Shown: piece after piece, positions 26,906 to 37,022 of the stretch
Layout: each line of letters opens with the position of its first letter
How positions within the stretch are numbered: the first letter of the stretch is position 1
Source of the DNA: Imbroritus primus
GTDB lineage: Bacteria; Pseudomonadota; Gammaproteobacteria; Burkholderiales; Burkholderiaceae
Direction of reading: 5' to 3'
DNA length: 64,000 bases
Assembly: GCF_964332355.1 (NCBI RefSeq)
Contig: NZ_OZ201293.1
Coordinates: 124,001 to 188,000 of the forward strand
Translations under genes and position numbers: made by a program
Notes under the pieces: generated by a model
Seen by the model: only the letters and a program-made list of their open reading frames with translations
The model's database searches: none
What the model was told of the DNA's origin: nothing

Positions 26906-27141
26906 GCGCGTTTCTCCCGGAGCCTGTTTTGCATCTTAGCGCACACGGCGGGAAACGCGAGTGTCGAAACAATCGGGGCGTGCGTATCTAAGAATGTGCC
27001 TATGGCATTTCATGTGCGTCAAGTGGTCGATTCAGCTTGACTGGTAGTCAGGCACTTATCCGGCGCAGTGGTCAAGTGATCGGGCGCTTTTATCGCGCAC
27101 CATGTTAATGGCGATGCCGACTGCCGACTTGGCTGCGACGA

Positions 27142-28191
27142 CTAATCGAACCAGGGCGGGTCACTCCATGTGATCGTCTGGGTGGGTGGCGGCGCCGGGA
27201 TGTCGATGTCATGTGTCACCGCCCCGTGTTTCCTGAGCACGTCGATCACGGCCTGGTTACCGCATTCCAGAGCGTAGTCGAGCAGACGCAGGGGGGGCTT
27301 ATGTCCGTCGGAATGATTGATGTAGCCCTTGAACTCATCGAGCTTGTGAAGTTCTTCGCAGATTTCGTCGAGATAGTCTGCTTTAACCTTCTTTGAGACG
27401 AGCAGGAAGAGCGGCTTCACCTCGTCGAAGGAATTGAATGGCGACACCAGGCCACTGGTCAGCATGCGCTTGGCCGTGCCCAGGTCACCTTGGTGGACGT
27501 AGTGTTGAAAAGCTGCCTGTGTTGCCGGAATGATGACGTCTTTCATGAATCCGGCCCTTAATTCGGCGGTCAGTACCGATGCGTAGCCGGGTATCCGGCG
27601 CGGGAGTACCTGTTCCGTGACCCAGCGACCGAATGCCAGTCGATCGGTGCCTTTGAACTTGAGCCAGCCATTGGGAATGCTGCTGGTGTAGACGAACACG
27701 CGGTTGTAGTGGCAATACAAAAGTGCGGCTGCCAGTACCGGCAGCATTGCCTTGCGGATCGACTTCGAGGTTCTGCTCAGGTTTCCTGCCAGGTCACGCA
27801 GGTAGTCCTGCTCGTAGGAACCATACCTTGACCGACTGGGCCACTGGTCGAGGATCTTTTCCAGTACCACCTTGTCGCACAGCGCCGCCGTGGCGGCCTT
27901 GCGTAGCTGCGTGCGCTGTGCTTCGGTCATGCCTTCGAGCGGATCCGGTCTCGCTTTCTGCGCATGGCGACGGTCGAAGCCTACGGCACGAGCGATCTCC
28001 CGCAATCTCGATTTCAATCCAGATGTGGTCGCGGTATGGCTGTCCCGGCTTGCCGCTGCTCCTGTGCCTCTGCCAGCTTCGTTTCCAGAGGGCGCCGGGT
28101 CGGATGCATCGCCAGGTTTGGGCGCTTGCGGGTTGGTGTTGGCGGATTGTCGTGAAGCATGACTCGCTCCAAAACCCAGACGTGACAACAT
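27142..28191 (-). CDS. orphan protein with ankyrin-like C-terminus, candidate effector
   Basis: A 349-residue protein with no enzyme signature. The first 27 residues (MLSRLGFGASHASRQSANTN, then PQAPKPG) contain no acidic residue and are rich in Ser, Ala, Asn and Pro. Residues 28-60 are Gly/Ala/Ser-rich; 60-250 look alpha-helical; the C-terminal 50 residues include PPLRLLDYALECGNQAVIDV followed by LRKHGAV, close to an ankyrin repeat. The ATG has a strong GAGAGG ribosome site. Base composition is visibly lower in GC than the flanking genes. The gene lies just upstream of the thiC TPP riboswitch, on the opposite strand, and is divergent from thiC. No hrpII box upstream. Confidence 0.8.
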   Translation of the reverse strand: MLSRLGFGASHASRQSANTNPQAPKPGDASDPAPSGNEAGRGTGAAASRDSHTATTSGLKSRLREIARAVGFDRRHAQKARPDPLEGMTEAQRTQLRKAATAALCDKVVLEKILDQWPSRSRYGSYEQDYLRDLAGNLSRTSKSIRKAMLPVLAAALLYCHYNRVFVYTSSIPNGWLKFKGTDRLAFGRWVTEQVLPRRIPGYASVLTAELRAGFMKDVIIPATQAAFQHYVHQGDLGTAKRMLTSGLVSPFNSFDEVKPLFLLVSKKVKADYLDEICEELHKLDEFKGYINHSDGHKPPLRLLDYALECGNQAVIDVLRKHGAVTHDIDIPAPPPTQTITWSDPPWFD

Positions 28192-28433
28192 GCAATTCCT
28201 CTCTGTCGATATGTGAGCCTATCGTAGAGCCATGCTGCCGTACTGCGTTGGCCGTATTTGCAAACATTCGTGAGCCCGCCGGTTTTCATCGGCGATACAT
28301 CCGCTGCGGCGCCTGACAGGCCTTGTGTTGTCGAGGCACATGCCCAGCCACAAAGGTCAGTGCCGGCCGTGTTTGCCTGCGCCCGTGAAACTGGCGGTTT
28401 CCCGCGCAATATGCTTTAATCATCCCTGTTGGA
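28192..28433. other. divergent promoter region between the orphan gene and thiC
   Basis: A 242-base stretch. Near its end an extended -10-like element (TGCTTTAAT, with TTTAAT at 28415-28420) lies about 14 bases before the TPP aptamer and is the likely thiC promoter. On the other strand I see no clear promoter for the orphan gene. No other feature seen. Confidence 0.5.
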
Positions 28434-28520
28434 TGAAACAGGGGTGCTGCACGCATGGGGCGTGTAGCTGAGAGAGTCCCTTCGAACCCGATCCGGTTAG
28501 TACCGGCGTGGGAAGTTTCA
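28434..28520 (+). promoter_or_regulatory. TPP riboswitch (THI element) upstream of thiC
   Basis: The conserved TPP aptamer is complete: P1 TGAAAC / GTTTCA, the ACAGGGGTGC start, the pyrimidine-binding CTGAGAG arm, the pyrophosphate-binding AACCCGATCCGGTTAGTACC arm, and GGCGTGGGAAG closing. The aptamer ends 150 bases before the thiC ATG. I see no terminator with a T run in that interval, so the control may be of translation or by a platform I cannot fold by eye. Confidence 0.96.
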
Positions 28521-28670
28521 AGCATAACCGTCCCTCCACCTGCCGCTTGCGTCACTTGTGCTCCATACGAGCCGCCCGCGAGCCCGCGCAGGATGCCACT
28601 TCAGCCTACAGGCTGGTCATCGGTTCAGGGCCTCCGGTTTCGTCCGCCACTGCATAACCAAGGACGAGAC

Positions 28671-30572
<1,902 letters not shown>

Positions 30573-30640
30573 CCCACGAACGCTGTATGTTTGCGGCGAT
30601 CCTGCCGCCGGATCGGTCGTCCGGCGGTACCGTCGCGCAG

Positions 30641-32875
30641 TTACGTGGCGCCGCGTCGGGATCTGGATGAGATTCCCCTGTCTGCTGCCACCTGAGCCTG
30701 CACCAGCGCAAGTTCATGCGGATTCAGGGTGCCAAGCGTGGCGCCCACCCGCTGCAGACTGGCCCAGTAAGGTACGTTGGATTCGGACGCGGCGTCGCGT
30801 ATCGCGGTCACCCAGCGCATCGAGTTCAGGCGACGAGATACCGCGTCCGTATGTTCCGGATCCATGAGCTTGCGGAATTCGCGCCGATGCGTGCGGACAT
30901 AAGCGCGAAATTCCTCAGGAGTCAGCATGGCGCGCAATGCACGGATGCCACTATTGCTGCGCTGAGCGGGACCGATTCCATGCGGCGCGAAGGCGTTCTG
31001 CCAGCCCTGTGGCAACCGCTTGAGCAGATGACTGGATTCTGTGGGCGGAATGCGCGAGAGTGTTTCCGGCGAAGGGCACTGCTCGGCGAGCAGACGCGCC
31101 ACGTCCGCATGACGATGGCGCAAGGCTGACAGTAAACACGCCGCGACGAGCGGGCGTGCCTGCCGTGCGATGTCCGGTTCGGCGTGCAGCTTGTCCAGCA
31201 TCTGGTTCACATATTCGGCATTTCCGCCGGACGTGGCGTAATGCATTGGCGTCTTTCCGTACGCATCGGTTGCCAGTAGCGCATGCGCCGGGCTGGCCGA
31301 CAGGATGGAGGCAAATATCCCGGCGTGCCGGCCTCGCGCGGCTTCCTGTAGCGGGAGCAAGCCTCGGCTAAAGCGCATCTGGGCGAGCGTGATGCCGGAT
31401 GCCGCGATGCGGTCGAGGATGTGCGCCGTGCCCTGCTGGATAGCGCCAATCACCAGGCGCGGGAGAAAGCGGCGACGGCCCAGGGCTCTGAATGCCGGAG
31501 CGACGCCTGCCTCCAAAAGCGTAGACACCATCGCCACACGCTCAGTCGTGGACGTTCCCGGCATCAACCACGCGGCCAAAAGCCACGTATGCCGCGTCGT
31601 ATTGAAAGCGCTTGGCAGCGCATGGCGATGCTGGTTGAGATACGCCGCCGCGCGCGCGGGCCCCATGACTTTGAGAAAGTGTGCGAGCAGATGGCTGTGA
31701 TTTAGCTGTGATGGTGGAAGCGCCTGCATGCTGACCGGGTCGGTGATCTGCAGCGCCCGCACACCTGCCATGTCGGGGTTGATGTGCGGATGCGCCTCGC
31801 GCAGATGTGCAGTGTCGAGTATCTCGCGATAGCCTTCGTGCACACACCAGAGGCCGGTGTCACGATGTTCGATGTGCGCGGTGAGCACAGCGGGTGGGTC
31901 GAGCGGGCTGTCCACTAGTTGACGCAGCGGATCAAGCAATGACTGGCGTTCCAGCCCCAGGCTGATGTAATGCTGTACCAGCGGGACATTGGTGCCTGCC
32001 CTAAAGCAGTCGTCCTCGCGGTAATCCAGCAGGGCGGTGATTGGAATTGCCCCGCTGCCGTTGGTCCCCAGCCCGGCATATGCCAGTGCAATCTGCTCCA
32101 GCGGGGATTCGATTTTCTTAAAGGTTCCGAGGTCGTGCCAGGTCTCCGGGGAGGTTTTTGGAAAGGTTTCCATCAGGCATCGTTTGACCGCATTGAGGCA
32201 ATCTTCGGCGATGAACCGAATCAGGTTTGACGGCGCGAGGAGCGTATCGAGCCGCCGCTGGAGTGCTGGTAGATCGAGCCCCCGGCTCTGCAGCATCTGA
32301 TTGTTACCATAGCTCTCTTCAATGCGGGCGACGTGATAGCGGTCAGCGAAGTGATTGAACAGCGCTGAATTGACGTGTACGTTCATCGCCGGTCCCATCC
32401 GCTGGCGGCGCGCTTGCTCCGCCTGGGCTTCGGCAAAAACCTGGTTCATCACATCGACGCGCGCCGCGTAGAGGCGGCCGATCAACCCGCCGGCACACGC
32501 TTCCAGGCTGGCTGCAATCACGCGGATATATCCGATCATGCCAGCCCAGCAGGAGTGTTCGATTTCATCCGCCAGGTTGATCGCGGCGCGTCGGCGCGTC
32601 TCCAGATGAACGTTATCGTCGTTAAGAATCTTGTTGATCAGCTCCAGATCGCGCTTCACGCTGGTGTAAAAGCGGTAGGCGTCGTTTTCTTCGTGCAGGG
32701 CTTGCGGCATGACGCCGCCGTAGGGAAAAAGCATCTGGTGAAGCGCGTTCCATTTGACGGCGATTGCTGCCTGACGCGCGGTTGTCATCGCCAGGTCCTG
32801 CATCACGGTGGTGAGTTCGTTCAGCAATTGACGATAGTCGCCCGGAAAGGCATTGAGCGGCGCATTCCCGTTCAT
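30641..32875 (-). CDS. large orphan protein with ankyrin-like repeats, candidate effector
   Basis: A 744-residue protein if started at ATG 32875 (MNGNAPLNAF), which has AAGGA seven bases upstream; the frame stays open to an ATG at 33016 (791 residues; MPLSVFHTPVFS...) that has no ribosome site. Residues about 1-470 are helical with no known domain. About 530-650 contain ankyrin-like units (GLLPLQEAARGRHAGIFASI, YGKTPMHYATSGGNAEYVNQ, ADVARLLAEQ). The C-terminus is Arg-rich. No signal peptide. It sits on the opposite strand between thiC and the second TPP aptamer, separating thiC from thiOSGE. Visibly lower GC than the thi genes. Ankyrin repeats mediate protein binding and are common in secreted effectors, but the function here is unknown. 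Confidence 0.8.
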   Translation of the reverse strand: MNGNAPLNAFPGDYRQLLNELTTVMQDLAMTTARQAAIAVKWNALHQMLFPYGGVMPQALHEENDAYRFYTSVKRDLELINKILNDDNVHLETRRRAAINLADEIEHSCWAGMIGYIRVIAASLEACAGGLIGRLYAARVDVMNQVFAEAQAEQARRQRMGPAMNVHVNSALFNHFADRYHVARIEESYGNNQMLQSRGLDLPALQRRLDTLLAPSNLIRFIAEDCLNAVKRCLMETFPKTSPETWHDLGTFKKIESPLEQIALAYAGLGTNGSGAIPITALLDYREDDCFRAGTNVPLVQHYISLGLERQSLLDPLRQLVDSPLDPPAVLTAHIEHRDTGLWCVHEGYREILDTAHLREAHPHINPDMAGVRALQITDPVSMQALPPSQLNHSHLLAHFLKVMGPARAAAYLNQHRHALPSAFNTTRHTWLLAAWLMPGTSTTERVAMVSTLLEAGVAPAFRALGRRRFLPRLVIGAIQQGTAHILDRIAASGITLAQMRFSRGLLPLQEAARGRHAGIFASILSASPAHALLATDAYGKTPMHYATSGGNAEYVNQMLDKLHAEPDIARQARPLVAACLLSALRHRHADVARLLAEQCPSPETLSRIPPTESSHLLKRLPQGWQNAFAPHGIGPAQRSNSGIRALRAMLTPEEFRAYVRTHRREFRKLMDPEHTDAVSRRLNSMRWVTAIRDAASESNVPYWASLQRVGATLGTLNPHELALVQAQVAADRGISSRSRRGAT

Positions 32876-33016
32876 GACAGCTTCCTTGCTGATGAACAGT
32901 GGGCGGCGCGCATGCGCTTCAGCGGGAACGTCCAGAAGACGCGATTGTTGGATAGAGGGCGGGACTTGCCGCGCGGCAGCGGAAAAGACGGGGGTGTGAA
33001 ATACGGATAAGGGCAT

Positions 33017-33344
33017 GATGGCGTACTTGTGAGAAGCGGCGATGCATGGCGGCGCCCGATCGGTTTTCGCTCGCTCACGCCCGACCCTTCGGGTGACCGG
33101 GCCTCGATCATTGCCTCGAAATCCGGCGTGTTGTCACGTGCGCATACAGCGCAAGGAGTGGCGTGCCGCAGGGAACCGCTAGCGTGGATGCCGGCATGAG
33201 GGTGTGACTAAAAACAAGCATAGTGCCGAATACATGATGTCATCCGTCCGGGGAATGTGAATCTTCGCAACTCTGCGTTTGTCCGAAAACGGGTTCGTGA
33301 TCCGCGCGATGTCGAATGCGTGTGCTATCCTTACAGCTATCGAA
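33017..33344. other. gap between the ankyrin-like gene and the thiO riboswitch
   Basis: About 330 bases, part of which could be the N-terminal extension or 5' leader of the ankyrin-like gene. A TGCTATCCT element (TATCCT 33326-33331) lies 14 bases before the aptamer and is the likely thiO promoter. Otherwise I see no gene and no strong hairpin; CGAA tetramers occur but not with the 16-base spacing of a hrpII box. Confidence 0.45.
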
Positions 33345-33427
33345 GAAACAGGGGTGCCGTGCCCACGCTGCATGGCTGAGAGAGACCCTTTGCACCCGAT
33401 CCGGTTCATACCGGCGTGGGAAGTTTC
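33345..33427 (+). promoter_or_regulatory. TPP riboswitch upstream of thiO-thiS-thiG-thiE
   Basis: A second complete TPP aptamer: P1 GAAAC / GTTTC, ACAGGGGTGCC, GGCTGAGAGAGACCC, TTGCACCCGATCCGGTTCATACC, GGCGTGGGAAG. It is very similar to the thiC aptamer over its whole length and differs mainly in the variable P3-side loop. The thiO start is 250 bases downstream, a long platform with no clear T-run terminator. Confidence 0.96.
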
Positions 33428-33677
33428 GAACGGTGCCGGTACTGGCGCCGACGAGTCTGCAAGGTCTTTCTCTGCGCATTGCTGTTGATGTCACGCATGC
33501 CGGAGCGAATGATGACCGCAGATCTACCAGATTGTCAGCGATTGCCCCCCAGCCGGACAGCCGGCGCCCCCCAGGGTTGCCTGTTCCCTTTTGTACCGAT
33601 CGTTTCGTGCACTGTATGCGATATGGTGTGCTGCCCGGGGCGTGCGTACTGTGCATCTCGGGGCGCGAGGTGATTCC

Positions 33678-34829
33678 GTGACTCTTCCCGACATCGACGT
33701 CGCCATCTTCGGCGCCGGCCTGGCCGGACGCCTGTGCGCGCTGCAGCTGGCGCGCGCGGGGCGTACCGTGGCGTTGATTGAGCGCGATGGGCCCGATGGG
33801 CGCGGCGCGGCGGCGCATATCGCCGCAGCCATGCTTGCGCCGCTGGCCGAGTCCGCCATCAGCGAACGCAGCGTGGTGGAGATGGGCATGGCTAGCGTGC
33901 CGTTGTGGCGCGCGCTGATCGATACGCTGCCCACCCCGGTGTTCTTCCAGCAGGACGGTACGCTGGTCGTCTGGCATGCCGGCGACCGCAACGAAGCCAC
34001 CATGTTCGCCAGCCGTGTGCGCGCCGTTGCGCCGGCCGATGCCGTGCAGGCGCAATTGCGCGCTGTCGATGGCGACACGATTGCCGAACTGGAACCGGCG
34101 CTGGCCGGCCGTTTCCGTCAAGGCCTGTTTATCGGCGGCGAAGGCCAGCTCGACAACCGCATGGTGCTCGATGCGCTGCGTGTGGCGCTGGAGGCGGAAG
34201 GTGTGCATTGCGTCTGGCATGCCGGCGAGGTCGATGTGTCATCGCTGCCCGGGCTCGGCCTGGAAGCCGGGCTGGTGCTCGATTGCCGCGGCCTCGGCGC
34301 GCGCCGCGACTGGCCTGCGCTGCGTGGTCTGCGCGGCGAGGTGGTGCGTATCCACGCGCCCGGCGTACGCTTGCACCGTCCGGTACGCATGCTGCATCCG
34401 CGTTACCCGATCTACATCGCGCCCAAGCCAGGCGACGTATATGTGATTGGCGCGACCGAACTCGAGAGCGACGACATGTCGCCGATGAGCGTGCGCTCCG
34501 CGCTCGAACTGCTCTCGGCCGCGCATTCGCTGCACCCCGCGTTCGGCGAGGCGCGTATTCTCGAACTGAATGTGCAGTGCCGCCCCACCTTGCCGCACAA
34601 TCTGCCGGAGATTATTGCCGAACACGTGCAGGATGTACCGGTCATGCGCGTGAATGGCTTGTACCGGCATGGCTTCATGATCGCCCCGGCGGTCACGCAG
34701 GCGGCATGCACTGTGGCGCAAGCCTGGCTCGATGATGGCGCTGGCGCGCTACCTGCGGTGCGCGCGTCGGCGCGTTGGCCTGAAATGTATGGCGGCACCG
34801 CGTTCGATTCACAGTTGGAAAACGCATGA
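33678..34829 (+). CDS. thiO: glycine oxidase ThiO
   Basis: A 383-residue FAD-dependent amine oxidase that oxidises glycine to the imine needed for the thiazole half of thiamine. The start is a GTG at 33678 with GAGGTG upstream; the open frame extends 29 codons further, but without a start signal. FAD-binding VAIFGAGLAGRLCALQLA near residue 8, then GRGAAAHIAAAMLAPLAE and the C-terminal GLYRHGFMIAPAVTQA as in ThiO. It overlaps thiS by four bases and heads thiO-thiS-thiG-thiE. Confidence 0.92.
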   Translation: MTLPDIDVAIFGAGLAGRLCALQLARAGRTVALIERDGPDGRGAAAHIAAAMLAPLAESAISERSVVEMGMASVPLWRALIDTLPTPVFFQQDGTLVVWHAGDRNEATMFASRVRAVAPADAVQAQLRAVDGDTIAELEPALAGRFRQGLFIGGEGQLDNRMVLDALRVALEAEGVHCVWHAGEVDVSSLPGLGLEAGLVLDCRGLGARRDWPALRGLRGEVVRIHAPGVRLHRPVRMLHPRYPIYIAPKPGDVYVIGATELESDDMSPMSVRSALELLSAAHSLHPAFGEARILELNVQCRPTLPHNLPEIIAEHVQDVPVMRVNGLYRHGFMIAPAVTQAACTVAQAWLDDGAGALPAVRASARWPEMYGGTAFDSQLENA

Positions 34830-35026
34830 TGGATGTTCTACTCAACGGTCAGGCGCTTGCTTTGCCTGACAACGCGACACTTGCCGATGCCGTCGCGCAC
34901 AGCGGCGCGCAGCCGCCCTTCGCCACCGCCGTGAACGGTGCCTTCGTGCCGCGTGCCGCGCATGCCGTCACCGTGCTCGCGGCTGGTGACCGTATCGATC
35001 TCGTGCAGCCCGTCACGGGCGGCTGA
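34826..35026 (+). CDS. thiS: sulfur carrier protein ThiS
   Basis: A 66-residue ubiquitin-fold carrier ending in the essential Gly-Gly (QPVTGG), which is adenylated and loaded with sulfur as a thiocarboxylate for thiazole formation. It starts in the ATGA overlap with thiO (ATG 34826; a second ATG one codon on is equally possible). FVPRAAHAVTVLAAGDRIDL is the typical core. Confidence 0.95.
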   Translation: MMDVLLNGQALALPDNATLADAVAHSGAQPPFATAVNGAFVPRAAHAVTVLAAGDRIDLVQPVTGG

Positions 35027-35040
35027 TTGCAGGAACTGCC

Positions 35041-35877
35041 ATGAATTCAGACACCTCCCTCGCTTCCGTGCTGGCCGACGATGCCTTGCGCCTGTACGGC
35101 GAAACCTTTGCGTCGCGCCTGCTGCTCGGCACGGCGCGCTACCCGTCGCCCGCCGTGCTCGAGCAGGCAGTACGCGCCGCGCGGCCAGGCATGCTGACCG
35201 TCGCGCTGCGCCGTGAAGGCGCGGTTGGCGAGGGCGAAGGCGGACAGCGCTTCTGGCAGATGCTGCGCGAACTCAACGTGCCCGTGTTGCCGAACACCGC
35301 AGGCTGCCATTCGATCGAGGAAGTGATCACCACCGCCATGATGGCGCGCGAAGTGTTCGACACGCCGTGGATCAAGCTCGAACTGATCGGCGACGACTAC
35401 ACGCTGCAGCCCGACACGCTGGCGCTGCCGGCCGCGGCCGAGCGGTTGATCCGCGAAGGGTTCAAGGTGTTGCCATACTGCACCGAGGACCTCGTGCTCT
35501 GCCGCCGCCTGCTCGATGCCGGCTGCGAGGCGCTCATGCCATGGGCCGCGCCCATCGGTACCGGCAAGGGGCCGATCAATCCATATGCGCTGCGCCTGCT
35601 GCGCGAGCGCCTGCCCGATACGCCGTTGCTCGTCGATGCCGGTCTCGGACTGCCTTCGCACGCCACGCAAGTCATGGAATGGGGCTACGACGGCGTGCTG
35701 CTCAACACCGCTGTGGCACAGGCCACGCACCCGGTCGCGATGGCGCAGGCCTTCTCCATGGCCGTCGCCGCCGGCCGCGCCGCGTGGCTCGCGCAGCCCA
35801 TGCCGGAGCGCGAACTGGCGCAGGCCAGCACGCCGGTGGTCGGGATGCCGTTTTGGCATCAGGACAGCAACGTTTGA
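35041..35877 (+). CDS. thiG: thiazole synthase
   Basis: A 278-residue TIM-barrel enzyme that joins DXP, the ThiO imine and ThiS sulfur to the thiazole phosphate. The Lys that forms an imine with DXP is in WIKLELIGDD; PNTAGC, FKVLPYCTEDLVLC, EALMPWAAPIGTGKG and DGVLLNTAVAQA follow in order. It lies 14 bases after thiS and 14 before thiE, in one operon. Confidence 0.97.
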   Translation: MNSDTSLASVLADDALRLYGETFASRLLLGTARYPSPAVLEQAVRAARPGMLTVALRREGAVGEGEGGQRFWQMLRELNVPVLPNTAGCHSIEEVITTAMMAREVFDTPWIKLELIGDDYTLQPDTLALPAAAERLIREGFKVLPYCTEDLVLCRRLLDAGCEALMPWAAPIGTGKGPINPYALRLLRERLPDTPLLVDAGLGLPSHATQVMEWGYDGVLLNTAVAQATHPVAMAQAFSMAVAAGRAAWLAQPMPERELAQASTPVVGMPFWHQDSNV

Positions 35878-35891
35878 CGGAGAGTCGGCAT

Positions 35892-37022
35892 ATGGATTTG
35901 CGTCACGCGCTGCTCGAGCGGCATGGTGCATCGTTCGGGCGCGGTGCCCAAGGCTGGCAGATCACGGCAGTCGACCTGCCGGCCGGGGAAGTCCGCTTCC
36001 GTTTATCCGCGCCGGCGCATACGGCGGCGGATGGCGACACGGATACAACGGCCGAGACACCGGGCGAAACAACGCGTGAAGCCGTACTGGTGACCACGCT
36101 TAACTCCGCTGGATCACGACGGCAGATCGTCGATCATGTCGATGGCCCCTTCGGCGCATGGCAGTTCGTTTCCTCGGCGGAGCATGACCCGGTGTTGTCG
36201 GAACCTTGGCTCGACACGGTGCGCGCCCTGCTCGACATGGATTTCGAGCCGCACGATGCCGTATGCCTCGCACGCGCCTGGCATGTCGGCGACACCACCT
36301 GGCCCACGCACCTGCCGCGTTTTCCGGCCGTGATGCTGCGCGCCGCGCCGCTGCAAGCACCCGGCCTTTTCCCGCCCTGCCCCGAGCAACTCGGCCTGTA
36401 CGCCGTCGTGCCCGACGCCGTATGGATCGAACGTCTCGTGCCGCTAGGCGTGCCGACCTTGCAGTTGCGCTTCAAATCCGGCGACCCGGCGCGCGTGGCC
36501 GACGAAATCGCCCGCGCCGAACAGGCCGCACGCGGCAGCGCTTGCCGCCTGTTCATCAACGACCACTGGCAGGAAGCCATCCGCCAGCACCGCGCCGCGC
36601 TCGACATGCATGGCGCCAGCGGCATCTACGGTATTCACCTCGGACAGGAAGACCTCACCGACACCGACCTGCCCGCCATCTGCACCGCACGGCTGCGGCT
36701 CGGCGTGAGCACGCATGGCTTCGCCGAAATGCTGCGCGTGCTACCGCTGCAGCCGAGCTATCTGGCGCTGGGTGCGGTGTTTCCGACCACTACCAAAACC
36801 CTCAAGACCGCACCGCAAGGACTCGCGCGCCTGCAGGCCTACGTCGAGACCGTGCGCAGCAGTTATCCGTCATTGCCGCTCGTCGCCATTGGCGGCATCG
36901 ATGCGGGCAATGCGGAGGAGGTCTTGCGGACGGGGGTGGGAAATGTGGCGGTCGTGAGGGCGGTGACGGAGGCGGGGGATTTATCTGCCGCTGTCCGTCG
37001 GCTGCGCGCGTTGGCTGGTTAG
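35892..37022 (+). CDS. thiE: thiamine-phosphate synthase with a long N-terminal extension
   Basis: A 376-residue protein. The C-terminal 205 residues are a standard ThiE barrel, which joins HMP-PP and thiazole phosphate: LGLYAVVPD, LQLRFKS, LFINDHWQEAIR, YGIHLGQEDL, LGVSTHG, YLALGAVFPTTTKT, VAIGGIDAGNA. The first 170 residues (MDLRHALLERHGASFGRGA...) match no domain I recognise and are not needed by typical 210-residue ThiE proteins. The ATG 35892 has GGAGAG upstream. The stop overlaps, tail to tail, the stop of the convergent orphan gene. Confidence 0.93.
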   Translation: MDLRHALLERHGASFGRGAQGWQITAVDLPAGEVRFRLSAPAHTAADGDTDTTAETPGETTREAVLVTTLNSAGSRRQIVDHVDGPFGAWQFVSSAEHDPVLSEPWLDTVRALLDMDFEPHDAVCLARAWHVGDTTWPTHLPRFPAVMLRAAPLQAPGLFPPCPEQLGLYAVVPDAVWIERLVPLGVPTLQLRFKSGDPARVADEIARAEQAARGSACRLFINDHWQEAIRQHRAALDMHGASGIYGIHLGQEDLTDTDLPAICTARLRLGVSTHGFAEMLRVLPLQPSYLALGAVFPTTTKTLKTAPQGLARLQAYVETVRSSYPSLPLVAIGGIDAGNAEEVLRTGVGNVAVVRAVTEAGDLSAAVRRLRALAG

